Shown one piece after another: positions 6,096-14,060 of a stretch of 22,071 nt of DNA. Numbering within the stretch: position 1 is the stretch's first letter; every line of letters starts with the position of its first letter. A model generated the notes under the pieces. That model was not told the origin of the DNA, made no database searches, and was given only the letters and a program-made list of their open reading frames with translations. Both the position numbers and the translations under genes were made by a program. The DNA is taken from positions 1-22,071 of the IMG/VR virus record IMGVR_UViG_3300042897_000068, one strand, 5' to 3'. Origin of the DNA: a virus.

Positions 6096-6866
6096 TTATA
6101 ATTGTGAGAATACCCCTAATTTCATTAAATCAAATTGTCCTGTATTAGTTACAGAAGTTACAGACATACATCTACTTGCATATAAATTTAAAGCTTGTGA
6201 CGTTGCAGGTAAGTCTGTTGAAACTGTACCCGTTGCAATTGCTCCAGTTTCATTATTAACTACTCTATATATAACACTTGTAGACATTGGTTTATTAAGT
6301 AAGGTTATACTATATACAGTTGTCATTATAGCACCCGCATCTCTATTAGCAGGAAAACCAACTCCTAAATCAATCTTAGTTGCAGTACCTGTTGCATCAT
6401 TATGGAAAACTTGTAAATTAGTATCTCCAACCTCACTACCAACACCTATTATATTAATCAACGTACTCACTAAAATATTTGATGACGTACCATAATTTAA
6501 ATCAGTAATTTGACCAGCTAAACCATAAAATTGTTGACATCCTGCAGAATATGAAGTATCTGAAACATTAAAGTCACAAACATATCTAAATCCACCATGG
6601 ATATACCATAGCAAAGCAGATCCTCTTAATGCTGTATATCTTCCGCCTGCTACAGTTGATGCATAATATCTAAGTCTAATTTGCTTTGTTGCTAAATTAG
6701 TAGATGCAACTGACTGTGCTAATGTTGAAGCAGTAGCCGAAGCTACTAATCCACCATCTGCTTGTACAGTTGTAGAGTTATTATTATAGGTAAAACCTCT
6801 GAATATTTCTGAAGGTTTCTGATACATTGTATCTAAAACGTCTTCACTCCAATATGTACCTGCCAT
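6096..6866 (-). CDS. Tail fibre/receptor-binding-type beta protein, 256 aa
   Basis: Seen: a Ser/Thr/Gly-rich beta protein with few charges and a distinctive block: IRLRYYASTVAGGRYTALRG (63-82), then SALLWYIHGGFRYVCDFNVS (83-102), followed by AGCQQFYGLAG, GVGSEVGDTNLQVFHNDATG and a late ASRCMSVTSVTNTG. I remember this 'GRYTxLRGSxLLWYIxGGFRxVCDFxVSDT' block as a C-terminal domain of tail fibres in Bacteroidota phages; here it is a stand-alone polypeptide. The cysteines C97, C110 and one near the C-terminus (SRCMS) could be structural. It is likely a virion protein at the tail tip that contacts the host surface. Located between the 114-aa protein and the pre-holin gene. Confidence 0.6.
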   Translation of the reverse strand: MAGTYWSEDVLDTMYQKPSEIFRGFTYNNNSTTVQADGGLVASATASTLAQSVASTNLATKQIRLRYYASTVAGGRYTALRGSALLWYIHGGFRYVCDFNVSDTSYSAGCQQFYGLAGQITDLNYGTSSNILVSTLINIIGVGSEVGDTNLQVFHNDATGTATKIDLGVGFPANRDAGAIMTTVYSITLLNKPMSTSVIYRVVNNETGAIATGTVSTDLPATSQALNLYASRCMSVTSVTNTGQFDLMKLGVFSQL

Positions 6867-6876
6867 CTTATTATTA

Positions 6877-7221
6877 TTACAAAATTATTTCAATATCATT
6901 TACTGTAATCCCAAATGTTCCAGCCATTTGAATTCTGAATCCTAAATAGTATAAGTAAGTAGTTGTATCAGTATATGATAAACCTGTAGGTACTTGATCT
7001 TTTACTAATTCATATAATGTATTAGTATCTTCTGCAGATACAGGATACATATTGTTAGCAATAACTTGACCGCTTTCTGATGCGTACTCAAACATATACT
7101 GAGAATCAAATCCAAATCTTAATTGTTGACTACAACCTTGTAAAATTCCTGTTACCAATCCTGTTTCTTGACCTGTAATACCGTTATTGTAAGTTACTGG
7201 TACTAATGTTTTAATTTTCAT
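6877..7221 (-). CDS. Small tail-associated protein, 114 aa
   Basis: A 114-aa protein with beta-rich composition (TLVPVTYNNGITGQETGLVT, 5-24) and aromatic-rich patches (FGFDSQYMFEYASESGQ; TTTYLYYLGFRIQMAG). No signal peptide or TM. I do not recognise it as a named family. It lies between two fibre genes with short gaps (10 nt and 34 nt), so it is most simply a fibre cap, adaptor or fibre-assembly protein. Confidence 0.5.
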   Translation of the reverse strand: MKIKTLVPVTYNNGITGQETGLVTGILQGCSQQLRFGFDSQYMFEYASESGQVIANNMYPVSAEDTNTLYELVKDQVPTGLSYTDTTTYLYYLGFRIQMAGTFGITVNDIEIIL

Positions 7222-7255
7222 ATTGTTTTTTTTATAAAGTTACTAATTATTATTA

Positions 7256-8518
7256 TTATGCGTATATTACTTCTGCTGTTGTAAGTATACAAGTCCATCT
7301 AATTGAAGTTGCTACAACTCCAGTTACTTTTATGTCTAATCCACCTGTTACAGTATTTGCTGTTAAGGCTGGAGTAGTCCAAGATGGTGTATTTTGAACT
7401 ACATTAATATTTGAGATAAGTAAAGTAGTTGTTGCAGCAGTTGTACCTCTTTGAATAAATCCATCTATATCCCAAGCACTTGTATTTGTTGAACCACTTT
7501 GTCTTGCTATAATTGTACCTTTAAATCTTATTGAATTATTATTTTGTAAAATTAAAGGTATTGCAGTTCCCCCATAATTACCTAAAGTATATGGCGTATT
7601 ATTACTTGTATCAATACCAACAGACAATGTAGAACCCTGTACAGTTCCTTGAACATTTGATACTGGTGAACCTGCCCCAGTAGTTATTTGTGAACCATAA
7701 GATAATCTGCTAACATGAGAAAACGTATCCGCATTGGTTAATATTGCCATTGACCTATTGCCTGTTGCTTTTGAAAGTTCACCAATAGCTACTGAATTAG
7801 TACCACTTGCTATTGCTACTCCATATTGCGCACCTGCCATAGCCATAGAATTAGTACCACTCGCAGTTGAAAAATTTCCTGCAAAAGCATTAACACCAGT
7901 TGCATTACCATTTTGAATTGCAAATGAATAACTATTTGTAGCCCTTGATTGCCCTTGAATAGCAACTGAATTATCACCACTTGCAACACCAACACCACCA
8001 AGATTACCACCAAGCCAAAGACTTCCAACTCCTGAAGCTATACCTCCTGTTCCTATAGACGTACCATAATTCCCTGTTACTTGATTTTGATAACCAATTG
8101 CTACTGAAGCTAATCCACTTGCTCCACCGTTATAATTAAATGGTCCGGGTTGAATATCAACGGCATAATTACCTCTTTTAATACCACCATTTGTAGGTGA
8201 ATTATCTGGAATGTGTCCTACTATAAAAGCACCTGTACCCTTTGGTAATAAAGCCATATCTGCGTTTGTAGTTGCTGAAACAGCTGTTAAACTATCTACA
8301 GGTACAGTAGCGTTAGGTGCTGTTGTGTTCTGTGCTTCGGTGAAATAAGTTAGACCACCTGCACTATATGAAACTGTCTGCCAACTTGTAGTATATTGAT
8401 AGGTTATACCAGTTGCCGTATCCGTATATCTGTCACCAGCAACCGCTGAATGTACAGGTGCGCCAGTTCCAGTTGTTTGATTTATACCTTGAAGGTATTG
8501 ATTACTATTTACTCCCAT
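7256..8518 (-). CDS. Tail fibre with YadA-like head repeats and conserved distal beta domain, 420 aa
   Basis: Domains by eye: N-terminal segment with GDRYTDTATGITYQYTTSW (28-46), common in phage fibres; neck segment GLTYFTEAQNTTAPNATVPV (55-74) through LLPKGTGAFIVGHIPDN; repeat region about 138-260 with the YadA-head pattern A-x-G-x-x-S-x-A-I-G (for example ASGTNSVAIGELSKATGNRS, 237-256); C-terminal domain 266-420 with QNNNSIRFKGTIIARQSGST, AWDIDGFIQRG, LDIKVTGVVATSIRWTC and EVIYA. The neck and C-terminal domain match the second half of the 807-aa neighbour, so the two are paralogues. Presumed homotrimeric and virion-attached. No outer-membrane anchor, so it is not a bacterial autotransporter. 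Confidence 0.75.
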   Translation of the reverse strand: MGVNSNQYLQGINQTTGTGAPVHSAVAGDRYTDTATGITYQYTTSWQTVSYSAGGLTYFTEAQNTTAPNATVPVDSLTAVSATTNADMALLPKGTGAFIVGHIPDNSPTNGGIKRGNYAVDIQPGPFNYNGGASGLASVAIGYQNQVTGNYGTSIGTGGIASGVGSLWLGGNLGGVGVASGDNSVAIQGQSRATNSYSFAIQNGNATGVNAFAGNFSTASGTNSMAMAGAQYGVAIASGTNSVAIGELSKATGNRSMAILTNADTFSHVSRLSYGSQITTGAGSPVSNVQGTVQGSTLSVGIDTSNNTPYTLGNYGGTAIPLILQNNNSIRFKGTIIARQSGSTNTSAWDIDGFIQRGTTAATTTLLISNINVVQNTPSWTTPALTANTVTGGLDIKVTGVVATSIRWTCILTTAEVIYA

Positions 8519-8533
8519 TGTTATAAAATTTTA

Positions 8534-10957
8534 TTATGCTATTACTTCTACTGAATCTAATCTTGCACTCCATCTAATATCTGTTGCTAAAAGACCAATT
8601 ACTTTAAAATCAATTCCACTTGAAGATGTAGTAATTGTTGGCGTTCCAAAACCCCCAGTATTTACAACTAATGAAATTGAGGGTGTGCCAAGTATTGCTA
8701 CAGTTCCTGACGTAGCACCTCTTACAACTGTAATATCAATATCCCAAACCCCAGAATTTACTGAAGAAACTTGTTTACCTATTATCATTCCCTTAATTCT
8801 CATTAAGTTATTATTTTGTAAATCAATACTTGAAGTATTAGTTCCATTGTAAGAATAAAGAAGTGTTGCTGTTGCATTTGTTGTTTGTGCCGCAAGTTGA
8901 AACCATGATCCTTGATTTTGAGTTGCTCCTGCACTAGCACTAAATGTACCATTAACAATTCTAGTAGAGTGTCCATAATTTTTTGCACCTAAACCAAAAC
9001 CAGCACTATAAAAACCATCTATTAAATAATTTCTTCCAGTTGCAAAACATTGAGTTCCACTTACTGTACCATATGCTCCTACCGCTAATGAATTACCACC
9101 TGACACAGTTGAACCACCAATACAGGCACTAGCATTTCCAGATACATTGCATCCACCCACAGCTAATGAGTATGAACCAGTCATATTACATGAATCACCA
9201 ACTACTAATGAAGAAGTTCCACCTGTTATAGCATTATTTGTACCACCAGTAATAACACTATAAGTAGTAGGTGAAGTTATATAGTTATCTATACCACTTA
9301 AAATTGTATTTCCAGTTCCCCCAGCAATTCTTGCAGCTGATGTTATACTTGTTTGTAGGTCTAAGCACTTTATACCTCTTTTATTTCCCCCAGTTGCAGT
9401 TCCGTCTGGTACTCTATTAATTATTGAACCATTACCTTTAGGTATTATAATAAAATCTGCACTTGCAGTTGTACTTACCGCACTTAAACTGTTTGCGTAA
9501 ACAGTAGCATTAACTCCTGTCGTTGCTTGAGCTTCTGTGAAATAAGATAAGCCTGCTGTAGTCCATTGCGTTGTTCCTGCGCCTAAGTAACCTAAAACTT
9601 GACCGCTTGTTGGTGCAACTGTTGGTAAAGTATATGCATTATTGCTAACATGTAGAACACCTTTTAAATATGTATGAGCTAAAGAGTCATTTCCAATAAC
9701 AGCTGTATCACCGCCTTTACCTATTGCTTGAGAACCAATAACAATTTCATTAGTAAGACCGTTTGCTGAAGCGGCTGATTGGTTTCCAATATATACAGAG
9801 TTACTATTACTAGATAAAGGTAAAGTAGAACTTCCATAGTATCCTCCTGCATTAAGCCCAATACCAACAGATCCACTACCTCCATTATATCTACCAGCAT
9901 TGGTTCCTACATAAACATTAAGAGTTCCAGTACCTGCACCTGCACTTATACCAAGAATAGCATTATTAGCACTACCTGATGTACCTCTACCAACTGTAAG
10001 ACCATTAACTAAAATATCACCATTAACATCTAACAGTTTAGTTGGTGAGGCAGTTCCTATACCTATGTTAGTACCATTATCAAAAATATTACTGTTACCT
10101 AATGTACCTGTTCCGGTAAATTTAGATACATAATTTGTAGTTCCAGATCCTCCTACTTTAGCGTTAAATATTGCAAAGTCAGAAGAAGATAAATAACCAT
10201 TTGTTGATCCTGATGCTTGAGTAATACTTATTGCTGGAGTTGTTCCTCCAGATGATACTATTGGTGCGGTACCAGTAACATTAGTTACAGCATTATTAGG
10301 AACTACTTGATTTAATGTTGTTAACCCAACTGAATAATGTTGAGATCCCTCTGTTCTAAATGTAGCTGTTTGAGATACACCTGTAGTATTCTCCATTGAG
10401 ATTTTTACTACTATTCTATCTGAAGCAAGTAAAGCAGTTGCAGAAAATACACCATCACTAACATACATTGTAGTAGTAGTTGACATATTAGTAACTATCT
10501 TAGGATCAGGAGTAAACAATAATGTTTCTATTCCTCCTAAATCTCTCTTATATACTGTAGGTCTAATTACCCAATTCTGTCCAGCTGCACCTGCATTAAA
10601 ATGCAAAAAGAATTGCCATAATCCTGCTGGAATTTGTATTGTTCCAGGTATACCATTTGGTGTTTGATATTCAGCAACTATTGTTGTAGCTCCACCAGCT
10701 ACTGTAAAAGGAACAGTTTGTTCTGCAACACTTGTTACAACAGAAGAAAATTCTTTATATGGTGATTGAGTTACACTTTGATTTAAATAATATGTTGTAG
10801 TACCAGATCCACCAGGAATAGTAATAGTTGTATTACCTCCTGCATCTGATGATGAAACACCAGCACCTACAAAATCAATACTTAAAGCATCTGTAGTTAT
10901 ATTTACACCTTCTTCAAGTATTGCAAGTTTTTTCTTTATATTAATTTTTGTACTCAT
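8534..10957 (-). CDS. Large multidomain tail fibre, 807 aa
   Basis: Domains by eye: basic N-terminus (1-20); a beta-sandwich-like region about 55-212 (YLNQSVTQSPYKEFSSVVTS, GLWQFFLHFNAGAAGQNW, RIVVKISMENTTG); a link region NGYLSSSDFAIFN (253-265); NIGIGTASPTKLLDVNGDI (297-315), a fibre motif frequent in Bacteroidota phages; a short repeat array 340-405; the module EIVIGSQAIGKGGDTAVIGN (404-423); a neck LSYFTEAQATTGVNATVYAN (470-489); a second array of glycine-rich YadA-like repeats (about 550-660); and a distal domain 675-807 ending IRWSARLDSVEVIA. Residues 470-807 parallel the 420-aa fibre. Likely a long side or central fibre. Gap of 11 nt to the 418-aa gene. Confidence 0.78.
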   Translation of the reverse strand: MSTKINIKKKLAILEEGVNITTDALSIDFVGAGVSSSDAGGNTTITIPGGSGTTTYYLNQSVTQSPYKEFSSVVTSVAEQTVPFTVAGGATTIVAEYQTPNGIPGTIQIPAGLWQFFLHFNAGAAGQNWVIRPTVYKRDLGGIETLLFTPDPKIVTNMSTTTTMYVSDGVFSATALLASDRIVVKISMENTTGVSQTATFRTEGSQHYSVGLTTLNQVVPNNAVTNVTGTAPIVSSGGTTPAISITQASGSTNGYLSSSDFAIFNAKVGGSGTTNYVSKFTGTGTLGNSNIFDNGTNIGIGTASPTKLLDVNGDILVNGLTVGRGTSGSANNAILGISAGAGTGTLNVYVGTNAGRYNGGSGSVGIGLNAGGYYGSSTLPLSSNSNSVYIGNQSAASANGLTNEIVIGSQAIGKGGDTAVIGNDSLAHTYLKGVLHVSNNAYTLPTVAPTSGQVLGYLGAGTTQWTTAGLSYFTEAQATTGVNATVYANSLSAVSTTASADFIIIPKGNGSIINRVPDGTATGGNKRGIKCLDLQTSITSAARIAGGTGNTILSGIDNYITSPTTYSVITGGTNNAITGGTSSLVVGDSCNMTGSYSLAVGGCNVSGNASACIGGSTVSGGNSLAVGAYGTVSGTQCFATGRNYLIDGFYSAGFGLGAKNYGHSTRIVNGTFSASAGATQNQGSWFQLAAQTTNATATLLYSYNGTNTSSIDLQNNNLMRIKGMIIGKQVSSVNSGVWDIDITVVRGATSGTVAILGTPSISLVVNTGGFGTPTITTSSSGIDFKVIGLLATDIRWSARLDSVEVIA

Positions 10958-10968
10958 TTTTTATCTTT

Positions 10969-12225
10969 TTAATAAATTTCTCTCCATTGCATTGCACAAC
11001 CTACAGTAGTAGAAGTAGTACCTAAATTTGTTACAGCAATCACATATATTTCTGAATTAGTGCTATCATAATTTTGAGCAATATAATTTTCTCTAGCATT
11101 TGAAGCATCACTATCAGCACTAACAGAACCTCTATTGCCTACTGCTGCGGATACATAACCAGAAGCAAAAACTTTACCATCAGTATATGCAGTAGCTCCA
11201 ACATTATATTCAACTCCTGAACTTGAATTTACAGCTGTCCAAGAACCTCCTGTTAAAAAAGAAACATTAGGTAGTTTTATAACCTTGTAATATAAAGGTT
11301 CTTTTACAGAATAAAAACTAAACTCCTCTAATTTACAAGTTAGTCTATTTAAATAACCTTGAAAAGTATTACTTAATCTTATTGCTAATAATGGAACTGT
11401 TGCTCCTGCAACTACTGTTCTTAAGTTTGTATTAAGTGTTGAATAATCTTGACCTGTTTCTACATAACCACCTTCACTTATTACAGAAGAACAGATTTGA
11501 TCAAATGATCCACCTGTTGTAGGACCTGTATTAAAAATCTCACATCTTACTGGAAGATTTGGAGATTGCATATAAGGTACAGTAATTGTATTTGATGTGT
11601 TAAACTCATGGGCAATTATATACTCACCATTTACTAAGAATCCACATCTTACTCTTCCTAATCCTAACCATGTAAAATCTATAAAGAAAAATTGAGTTTT
11701 TGTAATATCAAGGTTATACCCTGAGGGGCCTGTTCCATCACACTTGTCTACATTCCAAGAAGACTGTACTATTCTTGTTCCAATAGCAATTCCACTTGTA
11801 CTAGTTCTTACATTAAATGATAATGTACCCTCACCATTTTGTTCAAAATATATACCATTAAGATCATCAAAGTATCCTGTTCTTTTAGTTACATTAGTAA
11901 CAGGTGCCTTAAAACATATTGTAGAATAAATTAACTGACTTTTACCAGGCATGTATGCATGATAAAGTTTAGTTTGATGAATTGCACTACTATTAGGATC
12001 AGATGTTGTTGATAATAAAGCAGAAGATTGATTAGGAATAAAAGTTACTGCACCACCATTAGTTAATTTATCTAAGAAGTTTGTATTTAAACCATAAATA
12101 TGTTTATAATCTCCAAGTGTAAATGGTTCAGAAACCCTTTGTCTACCAAAGGCATCAGCCAACATTGGGTAACTAGTAAATATTGGTTCACTAGGTAAAC
12201 CTGCTATAGTAACTTGAGTACTCAT
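10969..12225 (-). CDS. Phage receptor-binding/fibre-type protein with DAFGRxRVS motif, 418 aa
   Basis: Seen: residues 24-40 (DAFGRQRVSEPFTLGDY) match the 'DAFGRxRVSxPxTLxD' signature I know from structural proteins of many large and marine phages. The rest is beta-rich and jelly-roll-like: HAYMPGKSQLIYSTICFKAP (residues 89-108), GIYFEQNGEGTLSFNVRTST, FFFIDFTWLGLGRVRCGFLV, GEYIIAHEFNTSNTI, LRTVVAGATVPLLAIRLSNT, and a last domain YIAQNYDSTNSEIYVIAVTN ending AMQWREIY. The 'GxGxVRxGFLVNGxYIxxHxFN' stretch looks like a concanavalin-type carbohydrate-binding sandwich. Likely a tail-tip or receptor-binding protein. It lies 3 nt after the 201-aa gene and 11 nt before the 807-aa fibre. Confidence 0.65.
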   Translation of the reverse strand: MSTQVTIAGLPSEPIFTSYPMLADAFGRQRVSEPFTLGDYKHIYGLNTNFLDKLTNGGAVTFIPNQSSALLSTTSDPNSSAIHQTKLYHAYMPGKSQLIYSTICFKAPVTNVTKRTGYFDDLNGIYFEQNGEGTLSFNVRTSTSGIAIGTRIVQSSWNVDKCDGTGPSGYNLDITKTQFFFIDFTWLGLGRVRCGFLVNGEYIIAHEFNTSNTITVPYMQSPNLPVRCEIFNTGPTTGGSFDQICSSVISEGGYVETGQDYSTLNTNLRTVVAGATVPLLAIRLSNTFQGYLNRLTCKLEEFSFYSVKEPLYYKVIKLPNVSFLTGGSWTAVNSSSGVEYNVGATAYTDGKVFASGYVSAAVGNRGSVSADSDASNARENYIAQNYDSTNSEIYVIAVTNLGTTSTTVGCAMQWREIY

Positions 12226-12228
12226 TTA

Positions 12229-12834
12229 TTACGAGTTATATATAATAATTAATTCAGTACCAGTACCATTATATGTAAATGTTCCAGTTGTGTAATAGTT
12301 ATTCAAAGATCCTGCATCAAAGTTTAATGTTTCTCCAGATTTAATTGTTGAACCTAATACAGTTCCATTACCAGTCCCTACATTAGCTACAGAAACACTA
12401 AATGTTTCAACTGCAATAGAACCTGAACCAGTTACTCTAATAAAGTTTGGAGTTCTTTGAATTGACGTTGTATTAGTAACAAGTGTAGCTAAATAACTAT
12501 TTGGATTTACATATGTTATTGGTGCTACTGGGGTACCTGGTGTATTACTACCTGCTTGAAAATAAACTGGTGGATTAAATGTACCCGTATCTGGATTATA
12601 AATTCTTACTTCTAACCATGTAACATCATTAGCATCAACAATTAAAGAAGCTTCATAATCAGCTCCAGCTTGTATAGCTGCAAGTATTTGGTTAAGTAAT
12701 GAATCTACATTACTTGTATTTGTATTGATATCAGTAAGGTTATCACATGCACATTCTTGTCCCAATAGCATTTTTAATTGCCATGGCATGTTTGTTCCTT
12801 TACCACCGTATGTTTTTAAATTTCCTACAGACAT
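12229..12834 (-). CDS. Virion/tail-associated protein with SVGNLKT N-terminus, 201 aa
   Basis: The start is placed at ATG 12834 (MSVGNLKTYGGKGTNMPWQL). A longer frame to 12906 would add a hydrophobic, Phe/Ile-rich leader that is merely translated promoter and terminator sequence. The 'SVGNLKTxGxKGxNxPxQ' opening is one I remember from structural proteins of Bacteroidota phages. Residues 27-60 contain ECAC and a short Asn/Leu helix (VDSLLNQILAAIQAG); the rest is beta-rich (EVRIYNPDTGTFNPPVYFQA, then SIAVETFSVSVANVG) and ends LIIIYNS. First gene of the large fibre/lysis unit. It could be a fibre-attachment or tail-tip protein; exact role unknown. Confidence 0.6.
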   Translation of the reverse strand: MSVGNLKTYGGKGTNMPWQLKMLLGQECACDNLTDINTNTSNVDSLLNQILAAIQAGADYEASLIVDANDVTWLEVRIYNPDTGTFNPPVYFQAGSNTPGTPVAPITYVNPNSYLATLVTNTTSIQRTPNFIRVTGSGSIAVETFSVSVANVGTGNGTVLGSTIKSGETLNFDAGSLNNYYTTGTFTYNGTGTELIIIYNS

Positions 12835-12890
12835 AATAATTGATTTATATATAATAATATACAGAAAAGTTTCTATATATACAAATATAA
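12835..12890 (-). promoter_or_regulatory. Putative promoter region for the fibre/lysis unit
   Basis: On the minus strand TATATTTG (12889-12882) follows directly on the terminator T-tract, and TGTATATT (12863-12856) comes 21 nt before the ATG at 12834. The sequence around the latter closely resembles that before the fibre gene at 20764 (about 22 of 25 positions the same by eye: TGTATATTAT, then TATATAAAT). Either element could set the start of this long transcript. Confidence 0.45.
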
Positions 12891-12916
12891 AAAAGAAAAG
12901 CCACATCTCTGTGGCT
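12891..12916 (-). terminator. Rho-independent terminator after the repeat-fibre unit
   Basis: On the minus strand a perfect 7-bp stem AGCCACA/TGTGGCT with tetraloop GAGA (12916-12899) is followed by TTTCTTTTTT. It starts 8 nt after the stop of the 48-aa gene and is followed at once by the next putative promoter. Confidence 0.85.
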
Positions 12917-12923
12917 CTTACTT

Positions 12924-13070
12924 TTAATTTTCTTGAACTAGTTGAGGTTCTGCAAATAGAACTCCTAATGCTTGTGTTATCATAGCTGCATCTTGTAAAC
13001 TAAATGCTCCTTTAAGGAATGCTTGATTTAAAGCTTGTTCAACTACTTGTTTTGCATCTTCTGTTTTCAT
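12924..13070 (-). CDS. Small helical phage protein, 48 aa
   Basis: A 48-codon frame from ATG 13070 to TAA 12924. Sequence features: MKTEDAKQVVEQALNQAFLK then GAFSLQDAAMITQALGVLF, giving two amphipathic helices joined by a short turn. The ATG overlaps the stop of the 72-aa gene by 4 nt (ATGA), and the stop is followed by a terminator 7 nt later, so it is very probably translated. I recall similar 'QAxxKGxFSLQDAxxIxQAL' small proteins near tail genes of Bacteroidota phages, function unknown. Confidence 0.65.
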   Translation of the reverse strand: MKTEDAKQVVEQALNQAFLKGAFSLQDAAMITQALGVLFAEPQLVQEN

Positions 13071-13285
13071 ATTGCTTGTAATTCAGTAATTTGTGCATCT
13101 GTAAGTCCAGCAACAAACCATTCTTTACCCATCATAATTCTGATGTGTTCTTCATTACGTGTTACTGTAGCTGTTTCTTCTTCAGTTAAAGTCTCTTTAA
13201 CTTTTAACTCATTTAATAAGTTTACACTATCATATGCTGCTGATACTGATTTTGCTACTTGTTCTGCTGTTAATTCTAATTCCAT
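13067..13285 (-). CDS. Small helical phage protein, 72 aa
   Basis: A 72-aa acidic, all-helical protein (ELTAEQVAKSVSAAYDSVNL, then LTEEETATVTRNEEHIRIMM and KEWFVAGLTDAQITELQ). No TM or signal. The EETATVxRNxEHIxIMMxKEWF core is one I remember beside tail-fibre genes in related phages, but no function is known to me. Its place just after the four-fibre run, and its overlap with the 48-aa gene, suggest a fibre-assembly factor or small tail component. Gap to the 235-aa fibre gene is 42 nt with no hairpin. Confidence 0.6.
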   Translation of the reverse strand: MELELTAEQVAKSVSAAYDSVNLLNELKVKETLTEEETATVTRNEEHIRIMMGKEWFVAGLTDAQITELQAI

Positions 13286-13327
13286 GATAATTTGTTTTTT
13301 GTAAAGTTAATATATTTATTTTATTTA

Positions 13328-14035
13328 TTAAGCTAGTTGTAATGGTATTTTATAATCAGTACCATTAATTTTTACTGTCCAAGATATTGTAGGTGTTAAT
13401 GCTTCAGTAGCAATTGCACCTACATTATTACTACTTGAACCAATTACTAATTGATTATTTGCAGTTGCACTTGCATTCTGACCTAATACTATAGAACTTG
13501 AGTATCCGTTAATTTGTGTTCCTGAACCAATTGCAATACTAAAATTTGCTGCACCAACATTTTCTCCAGCAAGTTGACCAATTCCAATATTATTTTGTCC
13601 TGTTCCATTAGGACCTCCTGATAAAGTGCTCCAACCAAGTCCTACATTACCAGAACCTGTAGTTATACCTGTTCCTGCAGTTATACCAACAAATGTATTA
13701 TAAACTCCTGTTGTATTATTTAATAATGTTTGATAACCTATAGCTGTATTACTTTCACCTGTTGTATTTAGACTTAATACATTATAACCAAAAGCTGAAT
13801 TATTTATTCCACCAGCAAGTGAAGCTAATACTAATTCACCATATGCAGTATTATTATTTGGTAATACTGGTGGTGTTACTCCTGCTAATAAATCCTCTAC
13901 TGATATTGCACCAGGTAAATAGCCATCACTTCTTCTTGCATCTTTTAATCCTAATGGTATAAGTGTTCTTGAGGCATCAACTGTATTTACTACATGATTA
14001 CCTTTGATCCATGATATAAAATTTAAAATATCCAT
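13328..14035 (-). CDS. Short tail fibre of the shared-anchor family, 235 aa
   Basis: Smallest of the repeat fibres. Domains: N-terminal anchor 1-52 (MDILNFISWIKG, VDASRTLIPLGLKDARRSDG, YLPGAISVEDLL), nearly the same as in the 481-aa and 397-aa fibres; a short Pro/Asn linker; about six repeats of the 17-residue pattern N-T-T-G-x-x-N-T-A-I-G-x-x-x-L-x-x (77-185); then ATANNQLVIGSSSNNVGAIA (190-209) and the cap SWTVKINGTDYKIPLQLA. The anchor presumably docks on a common tail attachment site and the cap seals the trimeric beta-roll; both are inferences from conservation. Last fibre of its unit. Confidence 0.75.
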   Translation of the reverse strand: MDILNFISWIKGNHVVNTVDASRTLIPLGLKDARRSDGYLPGAISVEDLLAGVTPPVLPNNNTAYGELVLASLAGGINNSAFGYNVLSLNTTGESNTAIGYQTLLNNTTGVYNTFVGITAGTGITTGSGNVGLGWSTLSGGPNGTGQNNIGIGQLAGENVGAANFSIAIGSGTQINGYSSSIVLGQNASATANNQLVIGSSSNNVGAIATEALTPTISWTVKINGTDYKIPLQLA

Positions 14036-14060
14036 TTTGTTTTATTTTTAAGTTATTAAA

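Noticed and set aside
7256-10957. Bacterial trimeric autotransporter adhesins (YadA type) from a host chromosome.
   Set aside because: No signal peptide and no outer-membrane anchor domain; the C-termini carry phage tail-tip-like domains and the context is entirely phage.
12834-12906. N-terminal extension MWLFFFIFVYIETFLYIIIY as a signal peptide or TM of the 201-aa protein.
   Set aside because: The extension is translated from a terminator T-tract and promoter-like DNA; the SVGNLKT start is a better match to known phage proteins. The same reasoning removed the extensions at 4018, 19290 and 20806.
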